64,000 nt of DNA from Alphaproteobacteria bacterium (GTDB lineage Bacteria; Pseudomonadota; Alphaproteobacteria; Reyranellales; Reyranellaceae). Made by a program: the position numbers and the translations under genes. Where the stretch lies: assembly GCA_019635875.1 (NCBI GenBank), contig JAHBYP010000009.1, positions 62,001 to 126,000 on the forward strand, given 5' to 3'. Of the stretch, positions 48,322 through 58,332 are shown one piece after another; the first letter of the stretch is position 1; every line of letters starts with the position of its first letter. Below the pieces are notes generated by a model. The model worked only from the letters and a program-made list of their open reading frames with translations. It was not told where the DNA came from and ran no database searches.

Positions 48322-49733
48322 CGCCCCGCTCCGCCGGGATTGAGCCGCACCGTGGGGTCGCGATGGGCGATCAGTCCGCGCGGGCGGAACACCATGATCA
48401 GCACCATGGCGAGACCAAACGCCAGCATGCGGTACTGGCCGAGATCGCGGAACCATTCCGGCAAGCCGATCAGCAATATCGAGGCCAGCACGACGCCCAG
48501 CTGGCTGCCCATGCCGCCCAGTACGACGATGGCCAGGATGATCGCCGATTCGATGAAGACGAAGCTCTCGGGGCTGATGAAGCGCTGCTTGGTGGCGAAG
48601 AAGGAGCCGGCGATGCCGGCAAACATCGCGCCGATGGCGAAGGCGGTGAGCTTGGTGTTGGTGGGATTGATGCCCAGCGCCCGGCAGGCGATCTCGTCCT
48701 CGCGCAACGCTTCCCATGCTCGGCCCACCGGAAGTCGCCGCAGGCGCAATGTGACGAAGTTGGTGATCAACGCCAGGATCAGGATGAGGAAGTAGAGGAA
48801 GATCAGGCGGTGCTTGCCGTCGAACTCGATGCCGACCCACTCGTGGAAGGGCGTCTGGCCCGCGGGCGCGGTCTCGGCGAAGGGATGGCCGAACAGCGTC
48901 GCGCCGGGAATGCCGCCAATGCCCGCCGGACCTTCGGTGAAGTCGGTCCAGTTGAGGAGGACCAGGCGCACGATCTCGCCGAAGCCCAGGGTGACGATGG
49001 CAAGGTAGTCGCCGCGCAGGCGCAGCACCGGGAAGCCCAGCAGGATGCCGAAGAAGGCGGCCATGATCCCGGCCGCCGGCAGGCAGATCCAGAAGCTGAG
49101 CCCATGCTGCGTCGCCAGCAGGGCGTAGGCATAGGCGCCCACGGCGTAGAAGGCGACGTAGCCGAGGTCGAGCAGGCCGGCCAGGCCGACGACGATGTTC
49201 AGGCCCCAGCCCAGCATGACGTAGGTCAGGATGAGGATCGCGAGATCCATCACCTTCTGATCGGCGAACGGCAGGAACGGCAGGACGAGCGCGACCACGA
49301 AGAGCGCCGCGCCGAACCATGGAAAGGCGTGCTTCAGCGAACCGAGCACGACATCGGTGCCGCGCGCGATCTCCGTGGCGCCGCCCCGGGTGCTGCGCAC
49401 GAGGCTCCAGCCGCCGCGCAGGATGAGCATGATGCCGGCGCCGACGAACACCACGGCGAGGAAGGTCGAAGGCGTCGGCGCGAACAGCCCTGCCAGCAGG
49501 GCCGCCATGCCCAGCCCGATCGCGCCCAGCGGCAGGTCCGCCGACAGGTTGAGACCCAACCGGCCGATGAAGATCGCGATGCAGGCGACCAGCACATCGA
49601 TGATCTGGTAATCGAACTGCAGCCCGGCGACGCCGTGATCGGCGGTGCGGAAGCCGGCGACGAAGATGCCCAGCGCAAGCGCGACGCCTGCCGTGATCGC
49701 GGCGTCCTTCACGGCGAACGAGAGCGGCGCCAT
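48318..49733 (-). CDS. livM: Branched-chain amino-acid ABC transporter permease (LivM)
   Basis: A 471-residue permease with about ten or eleven membrane helices; the core begins near GWGLNIVVGLAGLLDLGYVAFYAVGAYAYALL and includes GRAWEALREDEIACRALGINPTNTKLTAFA, the EAA-like loop for the ATPases. The N-terminal extra segment of about 150 residues (four helices) is usual in this subfamily. The start is one base from the livH stop. Confidence 0.93.
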   Translation of the reverse strand: MAPLSFAVKDAAITAGVALALGIFVAGFRTADHGVAGLQFDYQIIDVLVACIAIFIGRLGLNLSADLPLGAIGLGMAALLAGLFAPTPSTFLAVVFVGAGIMLILRGGWSLVRSTRGGATEIARGTDVVLGSLKHAFPWFGAALFVVALVLPFLPFADQKVMDLAILILTYVMLGWGLNIVVGLAGLLDLGYVAFYAVGAYAYALLATQHGLSFWICLPAAGIMAAFFGILLGFPVLRLRGDYLAIVTLGFGEIVRLVLLNWTDFTEGPAGIGGIPGATLFGHPFAETAPAGQTPFHEWVGIEFDGKHRLIFLYFLILILALITNFVTLRLRRLPVGRAWEALREDEIACRALGINPTNTKLTAFAIGAMFAGIAGSFFATKQRFISPESFVFIESAIILAIVVLGGMGSQLGVVLASILLIGLPEWFRDLGQYRMLAFGLAMVLIMVFRPRGLIAHRDPTVRLNPGGAGR

Positions 49734-49734
49734 C

Positions 49735-50649
<915 letters not shown>

Positions 50650-50674
50650 GCGCCCCCGTGTCTTGATTGTATCG

Positions 50675-50704
50675 ATATAAACCCGATCAGCCGTCCGGGA
50701 GCAA
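50675..50704 (-). promoter_or_regulatory. Candidate sigma70 promoter of the liv operon
   Basis: Minus-strand TTGCTC (50704-50699) and TTATAT (50680-50675) with 18-base spacing, 26 bases above the livH ATG. A small palindrome TATCGATA covers the start area (50670-50677). Confidence 0.5.
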
Positions 50705-50715
50705 GCGGCGACGGT

Positions 50716-51945
50716 TCACAGGTTGCGGACATTGCCGTCGTGAAGGTCGAACTCCTCCTGGTCGTCCACGTCGTGGATGTAGGTGACCTTGCGACCGCTG
50801 ACCTCGACCTTGAAGCAATTCTCCTCCTCGTCCCGCAACTTGAGGCAGAGCTGGTTCTCCTCGTCGATGCGCCAGCGGCCCCGGTCGATGTCGGCGTCGA
50901 CCTGCGAGACATAGGTGCCGTCGGGCGCGAAATAGTCGACGACCTCCGAGCCATCGATGGTCGCCGTCGTCGTGTTGCCGATCAGGCGTTCGATCGCGGC
51001 CCTGCCGGTGAGCCTGGCGCCGGCCGGAGGTGGCGGAGGAGCCGTCACCGTCGTGCCGGCATATGTCACGACCAGTCCCAGCGCCTTCATCGCCTCCTCG
51101 GCCTGGGCGATGGCGCCGAGGTCGGCAAATGTCACCGGCCGTTGCGGATTGAGGGTGATGCTGAGCGGCCCTTGCGTGCTCTGCCAGTCGCGCAGGAATG
51201 CCGCCACGGTGCGCGCCGCCGCCTGGGTCACCGGCCCTTCGCCGCCCAGCATCATCATCACCGCCTGCGCCAGTGTCTCGGCGTGCCGCTCGGGGGGCAC
51301 GCCCTCCTCCGCCGCCAGCGCCCGGATCAACCGCGCCATCAGCGAGGCGTCGTGGATGACCAGCGAGGCGCTGCGCAGACTGGCCGCGCCGGCGGCCCGC
51401 CCGGGTGCATCGGTCACGTCGGGCGCGACTCCGTCGACCGTGATCGCCAGCGCCAGTCGCGCCAGGCCGCGAAGATCGATCTCCAGCTGCGCCAGTTCGA
51501 AGACCCGACTGGCCGGATCGAGCCGATAGGCGATGGCGATGTCCGCCCGTGCCGAGTCGGTGCCGAGGTACTTGCGCATCGCACCTTCGGGTGCCGCTTC
51601 GCCGTCGAGCGCGATGCCTTCGAAGCGGGCGCGCACAAAAAGCGGCGGCCTGTCACGGGCGATGCTGTTGAAATCGATCTCCTCGACGCTAACGCGTGCG
51701 ATGCGCGTCGGCACCGGCTTCACCGGGATATTGCCCGGCTCGACCATGTCGGGTGGCGGCGTTACGACGACGTTCTCCAGCACGAAGCCGTTCGGGCCAA
51801 GCGATGAGCCGCTGGCGAAGCGGAACATGTCCACCTTGCCCTTGGCGACCAGCAGATCCTGGAACCGGCTGAAGCCGTCAGCCCAGGCGGCCGGAGCCCC
51901 GGTCAGCATCAAGAGGACAAGGATCGTCGGTCGTGCGAACCGCAT
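50716..51945 (-). CDS. Exported protein of unknown function
   Basis: A 409-residue protein with a signal peptide (MRFARPTILVLLMLTGAPAAWADG). The middle is a long beta-rich and helical region with AAFLRDWQSTQGPLSITLNPQRPVTFADL, then a PPPPP linker and a C-terminal domain of about 85 residues (YFAPDGTYVSQVDADIDRGRWRIDEENQLCLKL) that resembles small periplasmic beta-sandwich domains of the DUF995 sort. No enzyme motif is recognised. It may be periplasmic or on the outer face. It ends 11 bases past the liv promoter area. Confidence 0.7.
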   Translation of the reverse strand: MRFARPTILVLLMLTGAPAAWADGFSRFQDLLVAKGKVDMFRFASGSSLGPNGFVLENVVVTPPPDMVEPGNIPVKPVPTRIARVSVEEIDFNSIARDRPPLFVRARFEGIALDGEAAPEGAMRKYLGTDSARADIAIAYRLDPASRVFELAQLEIDLRGLARLALAITVDGVAPDVTDAPGRAAGAASLRSASLVIHDASLMARLIRALAAEEGVPPERHAETLAQAVMMMLGGEGPVTQAAARTVAAFLRDWQSTQGPLSITLNPQRPVTFADLGAIAQAEEAMKALGLVVTYAGTTVTAPPPPPAGARLTGRAAIERLIGNTTTATIDGSEVVDYFAPDGTYVSQVDADIDRGRWRIDEENQLCLKLRDEEENCFKVEVSGRKVTYIHDVDDQEEFDLHDGNVRNL

Positions 51946-52068
51946 GGCGAACCCCCAAGAATTGGCCCATCGTAGCACCAATCATGCCGCCTCTGTCGCG
52001 CCGTGCCCGTGTCTGTTAAGAGGGCCGCTGAACGTCACCTCCAACCGCAGAAAACAGCGAGATTCGCC

Positions 52069-53307
52069 ATGTCGTCCGCCATCGCCAGCGCCGTGAAGGC
52101 CGCCAACGCCAAGGGCATCAAGGAGGGCGCCGCGCCGTTCGACTGGCAGGACCCATTCTTCCTCGACGAGCAGCTCAGCGAGGAAGAACGCGCCATTCGC
52201 GACGCCGCGCGCGACTATTGCCAGGACAGGCTGATGAGCCGGGTGCTCGAGGCTAACCGGCATGAGAAGTTCCACCGCGAGATCATGAACGAGATGGGCG
52301 CGCTGGGCCTGCTCGGCAGCACGCTGCCCGAGAAGTACGGCTGCGCCGGTTCCAGCTACACCGTCTATGGTCTGGTGGCGCGCGAGGTCGAGCGCGTCGA
52401 TTCCGGCTACCGCTCGGCGATGAGCGTGCAGTCCTCGCTGGTCATGCACCCGATCTATGCCTACGGCACCGAGGAGCAGCGCATGAAGTACCTGCCCAGG
52501 CTCGCCACCGGCGAATGGGTGGGCTGCTTCGGCCTGACCGAGCCCGACCACGGCTCCGATCCCGGCAGCATGATCACCAGGGCGGCCAAGGTGCCGGGCG
52601 GCTACAGGCTCAACGGCGCCAAGATGTGGATCACCAACAGCCCGATCGCCGACGTCGCCGTGGTGTGGGCCAAGACCGAGGACGGCGCGATCCGCGGCTT
52701 CATCCTCGAGCGCGGCATGAAGGGCTTCGAGACGCCCAAGATCGAGGGAAAGTTCAGCCTGCGCGCCTCGGTCACCGGCTCCATCATGCTGAGCGACGTG
52801 ATGGTGCCCGACGAGAACCTGCTGCCCAACGTCGCCGGGCTGGGCGGGCCGTTCGGCTGCCTCAACAATGCGCGCTACGGCATCGCCTGGGGGGCCATGG
52901 GCGCCGCCGAGTTCTGCTGGATGCGCGCCCGCGACTACACGGTGGAGCGCAAGCAGTTCGGCCGGCCGCTGGCCGCCAACCAGCTGATCCAGAAGAAGCT
53001 CGCCGACATGCAGACCGAGATCGCGCTGGGGCTGCAGGCGTGCCTGCGGGTCGGCCGGCTGAAGGACGAAGGCAAGGCCCAGCCGGAGATGATCTCCCTG
53101 ATCAAGCGCAACAATTGCGGCAAGGCGCTCGACATCGCCCGCCAGGCGCGCGACATGCACGGCGGCAACGGCGTGTCGGACGAGTATCACGTCATCCGCC
53201 ACGTCATGAACCTCGAGGCGGTCAACACCTACGAGGGCACGCACGACGTGCACGCCCTGATCCTCGGCCGGGCGATGACGGGAATGCAGTCGTTCACCGG
53301 GCGCTGA
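52069..53307 (+). CDS. gcdH: Acyl-CoA dehydrogenase, glutaryl-CoA dehydrogenase type
   Basis: FAD enzyme that would oxidise and decarboxylate glutaryl-CoA to crotonyl-CoA in lysine and tryptophan breakdown. The 412-residue protein has FGLTEPDHGSDPGSM (FAD-binding segment), KMWITNSPIADVAVVWAK and the catalytic glutamate in NTYEGTHDVHALILGRA. The NTYEGTHD sequence is typical for GcdH. The start at 52069 gives MSSAIASA; upstream frame is open but lacks a ribosome site. It stands alone on its strand, with the flavodoxin gene 70 bases on. Confidence 0.92.
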   Translation: MSSAIASAVKAANAKGIKEGAAPFDWQDPFFLDEQLSEEERAIRDAARDYCQDRLMSRVLEANRHEKFHREIMNEMGALGLLGSTLPEKYGCAGSSYTVYGLVAREVERVDSGYRSAMSVQSSLVMHPIYAYGTEEQRMKYLPRLATGEWVGCFGLTEPDHGSDPGSMITRAAKVPGGYRLNGAKMWITNSPIADVAVVWAKTEDGAIRGFILERGMKGFETPKIEGKFSLRASVTGSIMLSDVMVPDENLLPNVAGLGGPFGCLNNARYGIAWGAMGAAEFCWMRARDYTVERKQFGRPLAANQLIQKKLADMQTEIALGLQACLRVGRLKDEGKAQPEMISLIKRNNCGKALDIARQARDMHGGNGVSDEYHVIRHVMNLEAVNTYEGTHDVHALILGRAMTGMQSFTGR

Positions 53308-53377
53308 GGAACGCAGCGCGGCGATCCACGTTTCTCTCGACGGCGCCCACCGTAGCGGGCGCATCGGGAGAAACGCC

Positions 53378-54454
53378 GTGCCGCCAGAGCCGCGCAAGGG
53401 AATGCCCGACACCGCGCTGACGCGCGATGTCTTCGATCGCCGCTTCCGTGAACGCTTCATCGATCCGGCCTTCGACAAGCTGAAGAGCGAGATCGACCGT
53501 ATTGCCGACGCCGCGTGGGACGCCTACAGCGACGGGCGCAAGGCGCCGCGCACGCGCAAGGCCGGCGCCGGATACGCCGATCCGGACTACGAGCTGAGCG
53601 ACGACTGGCGCGCGGCGAAGTCTGCCGTTGAGGCCGCGCAGCGCCAACACGATGACCGCCAGGGCCCGCTGCGCATCTTGATGATCAACGGCTCGTCACG
53701 CAGCGAGCACACCTGCCCCGGGGAGATGTCCAAGAGCTGGCGGCTGCTGGAGATCGCGCGGGCCGTGCTGAGCCAGGCCGACGATGTCGAGATCGAGGTG
53801 CTCGACCTCAGTCGGTTGTCTTCCGAGTACGGCCTGCACATCCATCCCTGCAAGGCCTGCTTCTCGACCGCGGCGCCGCTCTGCCATTGGCCCTGCTCCT
53901 GCTATCCCAATCACGGACAGGGCCAGGTGCAGGACTGGATGGCCGAGATCTACACGATGTGGGTGCGCGCGCATGGCGTGATGATCGTGGCGCCGGTGCA
54001 CTGGTACCAGGCGCCCTCGCCGCTGAAGCTGATGATGGATCGCATGGTCTGTGCCGATGGCGGCAATCCCGATCCAACGGCGAGCGGCGGCAAGGACGCG
54101 GGGCGCGCCAAGGCCCTGGAGCTGCAGGGTTGGCACTACCCGCGCCACCTCGAGGGACGCCTGTTCTCGCTGATCGTGCATGGCGACACCGAAGGCGCCG
54201 AGACCTTGCGCCGCATGCTGGCCGACTGGCTGACGTCGATGCACATGGCGCCGGCGGCCCCGGGCGCGGTGCTCGAGCGCTACATCGGCTACTTCAGGCC
54301 CTATGCCACCAGCCACGAGGATCTCGACGCCGACACCGACGTTCAGGAAGAGGTCCGCATCGCCGCGCGTACCCTGCTGGAGGCGCTGCGCCGCAAGCGC
54401 GACGGCAAGCTGCTGTCGACCGGGACGATGCACCAGGAGCGGAGGCCGAAATAA
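53378..54454 (+). CDS. Flavodoxin-fold NAD(P)H oxidoreductase with an N-terminal extension and a cysteine cluster
   Basis: A 358-residue protein. The first 95 residues are helical and charged and of unknown origin. The flavodoxin-like core starts at RILMINGSSRSEH (FMN-binding loop, about 99-111). Between strand two and the next helix lies CKACFSTAAPLCHWPCSC (158-175), five cysteines in an arrangement like iron-sulfur flavoproteins. MIVAPVHWYQAPSPLKLMMDRM is the second flavin loop. It starts at a GTG after GGGAG. The electron partner is unknown. Confidence 0.78.
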   Translation: MPPEPRKGMPDTALTRDVFDRRFRERFIDPAFDKLKSEIDRIADAAWDAYSDGRKAPRTRKAGAGYADPDYELSDDWRAAKSAVEAAQRQHDDRQGPLRILMINGSSRSEHTCPGEMSKSWRLLEIARAVLSQADDVEIEVLDLSRLSSEYGLHIHPCKACFSTAAPLCHWPCSCYPNHGQGQVQDWMAEIYTMWVRAHGVMIVAPVHWYQAPSPLKLMMDRMVCADGGNPDPTASGGKDAGRAKALELQGWHYPRHLEGRLFSLIVHGDTEGAETLRRMLADWLTSMHMAPAAPGAVLERYIGYFRPYATSHEDLDADTDVQEEVRIAARTLLEALRRKRDGKLLSTGTMHQERRPK

Positions 54455-54458
54455 CCGC

Positions 54459-54560
54459 GTCGTCCTGAGCGAAGCGAAAGACCTTGCGGTGGTGCGAACG
54501 GGCACATCGCATTGATCTGCCCGCGATACCGCTGGATCCTTCGCCTCGCTCAGGATGGCG
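54459..54560. repeat. Palindromic intergenic repeat, CGTCCTGAGCG family (copy 3)
   Basis: Arms CGTCCTGAGCGAAGCGAAAG (54460-54479) and TGGATCCTTCGCCTCGCTCAGGA (about 54532-54555, with one inserted base in its middle), around a 52-base spacer. It starts four bases after the flavodoxin-like stop and ends before the GST stop. Confidence 0.78.
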
Positions 54561-54568
54561 AGGACCGA

Positions 54569-55573
54569 TCAATCCTCCAGCCAGCGCTGGCAGCCGGTCT
54601 CGTTGAGGATCGCGCCGAGGCCGGGCGCGTCCTTCGCCGCGGCGTACTTGCGCTTGATCTCGGCCAGCGAGCGCGCGTGATACCTCTGTGTCTGCTGGGT
54701 GAAGGGCCGCCCTTCGAGCATCACAGTGAACTGCTCCTGGCCACCCTGCAGCGCCGCGGCATTGGCGTGCGACCAGGGCAGGTACAGACCGCACACTTCG
54801 GTGTCGAGCAGGCGGCCGATGCCCCATTTTAGCGACGACCAGTCGTCCCAGCCGCCCTCGACCCTGGGCTGCAGCATGCGCTCGATCCAGCGCCATGTGT
54901 TGGGATAGAGCTCGTCGATCAGCGCCCTGGGCGTCGGGTCGGTCCAGCACTCGTAAAGCTGGCCCCAGACGCCGAAATCGGCCAGCGCCGGCCGGTCGCC
55001 AAACAGGTACTTGCGGCCGACGAGATGCGCTTCCAGCGTGTCGAGGATGCGACGCAGGGAACCTTCGATGGTATCCTTGGTGCCTTCGTGCGAGCCGACG
55101 AAGCGCAGGCGCGGAATCATGCGGCCGCGCACGCCCTCCGCCGTCTGCGCGACGGCCGCCTCGTCCGAGCCGTCGGGGGCGATCTGCGCGGCGATGCGCT
55201 GCGAGGCCGAGGCGGCATCCGCCGCGTAGCTCCAGCGATAGTGGAACATCGACTTGTTGCCCCACTCGTCGGCGTACTCCTCGACCAGCTCGGACAGGAA
55301 CCGCAGCGCCGGGTCGTCGGGATGGATCGACGGCTCGGGCATTCTCGCCTCGAGCTTCTCGATGATCGGCGTCGAGTCCTGCAGCGCCTCGCCCTCGGGC
55401 GTCACCAGCAGCGGAATCAGCGGCAGCTTGGCGTACTTCTGGAACTCCTCGGCGCTCTTGGGTCCGCGCGGGATCCACTCGTGCTCGATGCCCTTGAACC
55501 GCAGATAGGAGCGCACCTTCACGGAGTAGGGCGACAGCTCGGAGCCGAACAGGCGGTATCCGCTCACAGCCAT
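54569..55573 (-). CDS. Glutathione S-transferase family protein (long form)
   Basis: A 334-residue protein, longer than typical GSTs. N-domain: YRLFGSELSPYSVKVRSYLR and PLLVTPEGEALQDSTPIIEKL. C-domain: GRKYLFGDRPALADFGVWGQLY followed by an added 90 residues (YLPWSHANAAALQ, RSLAEIKRKYAAAKD). The catalytic Ser/Tyr is plausible in the SPYS turn. The ATG at 55573 overlaps the corA stop by ten bases. Such long GSTs have unknown substrates. Confidence 0.85.
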   Translation of the reverse strand: MAVSGYRLFGSELSPYSVKVRSYLRFKGIEHEWIPRGPKSAEEFQKYAKLPLIPLLVTPEGEALQDSTPIIEKLEARMPEPSIHPDDPALRFLSELVEEYADEWGNKSMFHYRWSYAADAASASQRIAAQIAPDGSDEAAVAQTAEGVRGRMIPRLRFVGSHEGTKDTIEGSLRRILDTLEAHLVGRKYLFGDRPALADFGVWGQLYECWTDPTPRALIDELYPNTWRWIERMLQPRVEGGWDDWSSLKWGIGRLLDTEVCGLYLPWSHANAAALQGGQEQFTVMLEGRPFTQQTQRYHARSLAEIKRKYAAAKDAPGLGAILNETGCQRWLED

Positions 55574-56634
55574 TTGCGACGCCTCATCCAGAGAAACAGG
55601 CCGCCGACCATCATCACGACCGTGACCCAGAAGTAAAGATAGCCGTGTTTCCAGCCCAGCTCGGGCATGTTGCCGATACCGGTCTCGAAGTTCATGCCGT
55701 AGACGCCGGCGAGGAAGCTGAGCGGCATGAAGAACACGGTGACGATGGCCAGCGTCTTCATCACCTCGCTGGTGCGGTTCGAGGTCTCCATCAGGTGGAG
55801 CTCCATCAGGCCGCCGGCCATGTCGCGGTAGCTTTCGACCAGTTCCTGCACCGTCACGGTGTGGTCGAGGCAGTCGCGCAGGTAGGTGCGCGTCTCGGGC
55901 TTGATGAACGGCGTGTCCGGCCGCATCAGCGCCAGCACGGTCTCGCGCTCGGCCCATTGGACGCGGTGGAAGCCGACCAGCGCGCGCCGCGCCGCGTGGA
56001 TGTCCTGCGCGGTCTCGCGCGTGGATCGCGGCCCCATCGACAGCTCCTCGAGCTCCTCCAGCCGCTCGCTCAGCCGCGCCAGCAACGGGAACTTGCGGTC
56101 GATCACGAGATCGACCAGGGCATAGACGAGGTAGTCGGTGCCGAACTGGCGCAGGCGCGAGCCATCCTGCTGGATACGCTCGCGCACCGGCCTGAAGATG
56201 TCTTCCTTGTGCTCGTGGAAGCTGATCACGTAGTTGTCGCCGAAGAAGATGCTGACCTGCCGGCTCTTGAACACATCGTCGACGATCACCGGATCGTTGA
56301 GCACGACGAAGCCCTGCCTGTCGTAGATCTCCAGCTTGGGCCGCTGGGTGCCGTGGAACACGTCCTCCAGCGCCAGCGGATGCAGATGAAAGGCCTGGCC
56401 CAGCGAGCGCAGCATCTCGGCGCCGGCGTGGCCGGCGACGTCGATCCAGGTGCGGCCCGGCGTGGTGAGGTGGAAGCTGCATTCCGCCACCTCGACCTCG
56501 TTGTAGACCTCCCAACCTTCTTGCGTGTACTCGGTCAGCGTGAAGGTCAGCGCCTCGTCCGGCATGGGCTCGCGCCCGACCAGCATGCCCGGCGAGGTGC
56601 CGGGCTTGGCGCGGCGGATGAGCCCGTCGAACAT
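55564..56634 (-). CDS. corA: CorA-family magnesium/cobalt transporter
   Basis: A 356-residue pentameric channel protein. The cytoplasmic N-domain (about 1-290) contains FHEHKEDIFRPVRERI and DIHAARRALVGFHRV; the two C-terminal helices end with the GMN motif in FLAGVYGMNFE and a basic tail RRRKWL. The GMN motif defines the family. Overlap with the downstream GST gene suggests coupling; metal-related regulation is not visible. Confidence 0.93.
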   Translation of the reverse strand: MFDGLIRRAKPGTSPGMLVGREPMPDEALTFTLTEYTQEGWEVYNEVEVAECSFHLTTPGRTWIDVAGHAGAEMLRSLGQAFHLHPLALEDVFHGTQRPKLEIYDRQGFVVLNDPVIVDDVFKSRQVSIFFGDNYVISFHEHKEDIFRPVRERIQQDGSRLRQFGTDYLVYALVDLVIDRKFPLLARLSERLEELEELSMGPRSTRETAQDIHAARRALVGFHRVQWAERETVLALMRPDTPFIKPETRTYLRDCLDHTVTVQELVESYRDMAGGLMELHLMETSNRTSEVMKTLAIVTVFFMPLSFLAGVYGMNFETGIGNMPELGWKHGYLYFWVTVVMMVGGLFLWMRRRKWL

Positions 56635-56648
56635 GGCGGCTCCGTCGG

Positions 56649-56939
56649 CTAGAAATCGATCTCCGGCATGCGCTTCACTTCCGGCGGCTTGGCCAGGTAG
56701 TCGCCGAGCTTGCGACCCAGCTCCTTGAAGTGCGGCGCCGCGCGATGCGCCGCCAGCGCCGCCTCGTCGTCGTAGCGCTCGAGGAAGACGTAGACATTGG
56801 CGTCGTCGGTGCGATGCAGCGCGTAGAGCTTGTTGCCCGGCTCGTTGGCGCGCACGGCCCTGGCCAGCTGGCCGACGACCGCCTCGAAATCGGCGTTGGT
56901 GCCGGGCTTGATGGTAAGGGTCGCGATCACGCCGATCAT
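56649..56939 (-). CDS. Antibiotic-biosynthesis-monooxygenase (ABM) fold protein
   Basis: A 96-residue dimeric alpha+beta-barrel protein like YgiN. It has VIATLTIKPGTNADFEAVV, LYALHRTDDANVYVFLERYDDEAALAAHRAAPHFKEL, with the conserved pair His-x-x-x-x-His, and PEVKRMPEIDF. YgiN-type proteins oxidise quinols without cofactor; that activity is only possible here. It begins 51 bases from the SDR gene on the same strand. Confidence 0.83.
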   Translation of the reverse strand: MIGVIATLTIKPGTNADFEAVVGQLARAVRANEPGNKLYALHRTDDANVYVFLERYDDEAALAAHRAAPHFKELGRKLGDYLAKPPEVKRMPEIDF

Positions 56940-56990
56940 GCTGTCCTCCTCATGGTCCTGTTGTGCTTCAACACGATGACACGGGCCTGA

Positions 56991-57767
56991 TCAAGCCTTG
57001 GCCGCCGGCGTCGTGGTCTCCAGCCCGCCGACATAGAAGCGGTTCCAGGTCGGCGACACGACCATCTCGTTGATGCACACGCGGGGCGGCAGGCTGGCGA
57101 GGAACAGGATGGTCCTGCCGAGATCCTCCTCCTGCAGCATGCGGTCGAGCTCGACCTGCGGCGGCTTCACCGGCCGTCGCTCCATGATCGGCGTCGCCGC
57201 CTCGCCGGGGCACAGGCTGCAGGCGCGGATGCCGAACCTGCCCTGCTCGGCGTTGATCGATTCGCTGAGGAACCGCGCGCCGGCCTTGCTCGCGGTGTAG
57301 CTCGGCCCGCCCAGCGGCGAGACATGGCGACCGAGCCAGCTGGCGACGTTGACGATCAGCCCGCCGCCCTGCGCGCGCATGGTCGGGATCACCGCGTGGC
57401 AGCAGTAGAAGGTGCCGTCGAGATTGATCGCGCGCACCTGCTCCCAGCCCTCGGTGTCGACCGTGCCCCAGGCGCGGGTCGGAATGTTGATGCCGGCGCT
57501 GTTGACCAGGATATCGATGCGGCCCTGCGCCTTGACGATGCGCGCGGCGACATCGGCCACCGTCTTCTTGTCGGCGACATCGAGCAGCTCGATCGCATAC
57601 GAGCCGCCGGCCCGCTTCACCAGCGCCGCGGTTTCCTCCAGCGTCTTCGCCGTGCGGCCCGAAAGCGTGACATGCGCGCCCTCGCGCGCCAGCTCGATCG
57701 CGCCCGACCGGCCGATGCCGGTGCCCGCGCCGGTGATCCACGCCACCTTGCCGTCGAGAATGCCCAT
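56991..57767 (-). CDS. Short-chain dehydrogenase/reductase
   Basis: A 258-residue SDR with GAGTGIG (NAD(P)-binding), DVADKK, LVNSAGIN, and the catalytic Ser-Tyr-Lys set from IVNVASW and PSYTASKAG. The C-terminal half (CINEMVVSPTW) lacks a membrane segment, so it is cytoplasmic. The substrate is unknown. The next gene upstream, MaoC-like, is nine bases away: the pair may act on acyl-CoA or keto compounds. Confidence 0.92.
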   Translation of the reverse strand: MGILDGKVAWITGAGTGIGRSGAIELAREGAHVTLSGRTAKTLEETAALVKRAGGSYAIELLDVADKKTVADVAARIVKAQGRIDILVNSAGINIPTRAWGTVDTEGWEQVRAINLDGTFYCCHAVIPTMRAQGGGLIVNVASWLGRHVSPLGGPSYTASKAGARFLSESINAEQGRFGIRACSLCPGEAATPIMERRPVKPPQVELDRMLQEEDLGRTILFLASLPPRVCINEMVVSPTWNRFYVGGLETTTPAAKA

Positions 57768-57776
57768 GATCCGCTC

Positions 57777-58274
57777 CTAGGCCGGTCGCTTGCGCACGAG
57801 GTACTTGTGCTCGCCGTCCATCACGAGGTCGCCCTTCTCGTTGTGCACGGTGATCCTGCACACCACGACGCCGGTCGTGCGATTGGGCTTGAGCCCGGTG
57901 ATCTCCATCATCGGAAACAGCGTGTCGCCGACATAGACCGGCTTGAGGAAGCGCGAGGATTGCTCGATGAAGCCGATCAGTGAATCGCCCAGTACATGCG
58001 GGAAGATGCCGCCGCCGGCCGCCGCCTGGATCGCCACCTGCAGGCCATGCGCGAGCATGTCGCGATGGCCGCGCGCCTGGCAGTAGACGCGGTCGTAGTG
58101 GATCGGATGGTTGTCGCCGCTGGCCAACTGGAAGGCGGCGAACAGCGCCTCGGTCTGGGTGCGCGAGTTGATGTAGAAGCGCTGCCCGAGCTTGAGGTCC
58201 TCGAAGTAGTGCGCCGGCCCGAAGCTGTGCTTCGCCGGGTCGAACCGCTCAGCGGTTTCGTGCGCTTGCGCCAC
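57777..58274 (-). CDS. MaoC-family dehydratase
   Basis: A 165-residue hotdog-fold hydratase: FAAFQLASGDNHPIHYDRVYCQ carries the catalytic Asp and His (D-x4-H); MLAHGLQVAIQAAAGG and FLKPVYVGDTLFPMMEITG follow. MaoC enzymes hydrate enoyl-CoA (R-specific) or dehydrate. Paired with the SDR gene downstream, in the same orientation. Confidence 0.9.
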   Translation of the reverse strand: MAQAHETAERFDPAKHSFGPAHYFEDLKLGQRFYINSRTQTEALFAAFQLASGDNHPIHYDRVYCQARGHRDMLAHGLQVAIQAAAGGGIFPHVLGDSLIGFIEQSSRFLKPVYVGDTLFPMMEITGLKPNRTTGVVVCRITVHNEKGDLVMDGEHKYLVRKRPA

Positions 58275-58332
58275 GTGGTCCCCCGTCTAGGATGCGCCGC
58301 AAAATCGCCGCGGATGCTACGGGAGGGACCCC

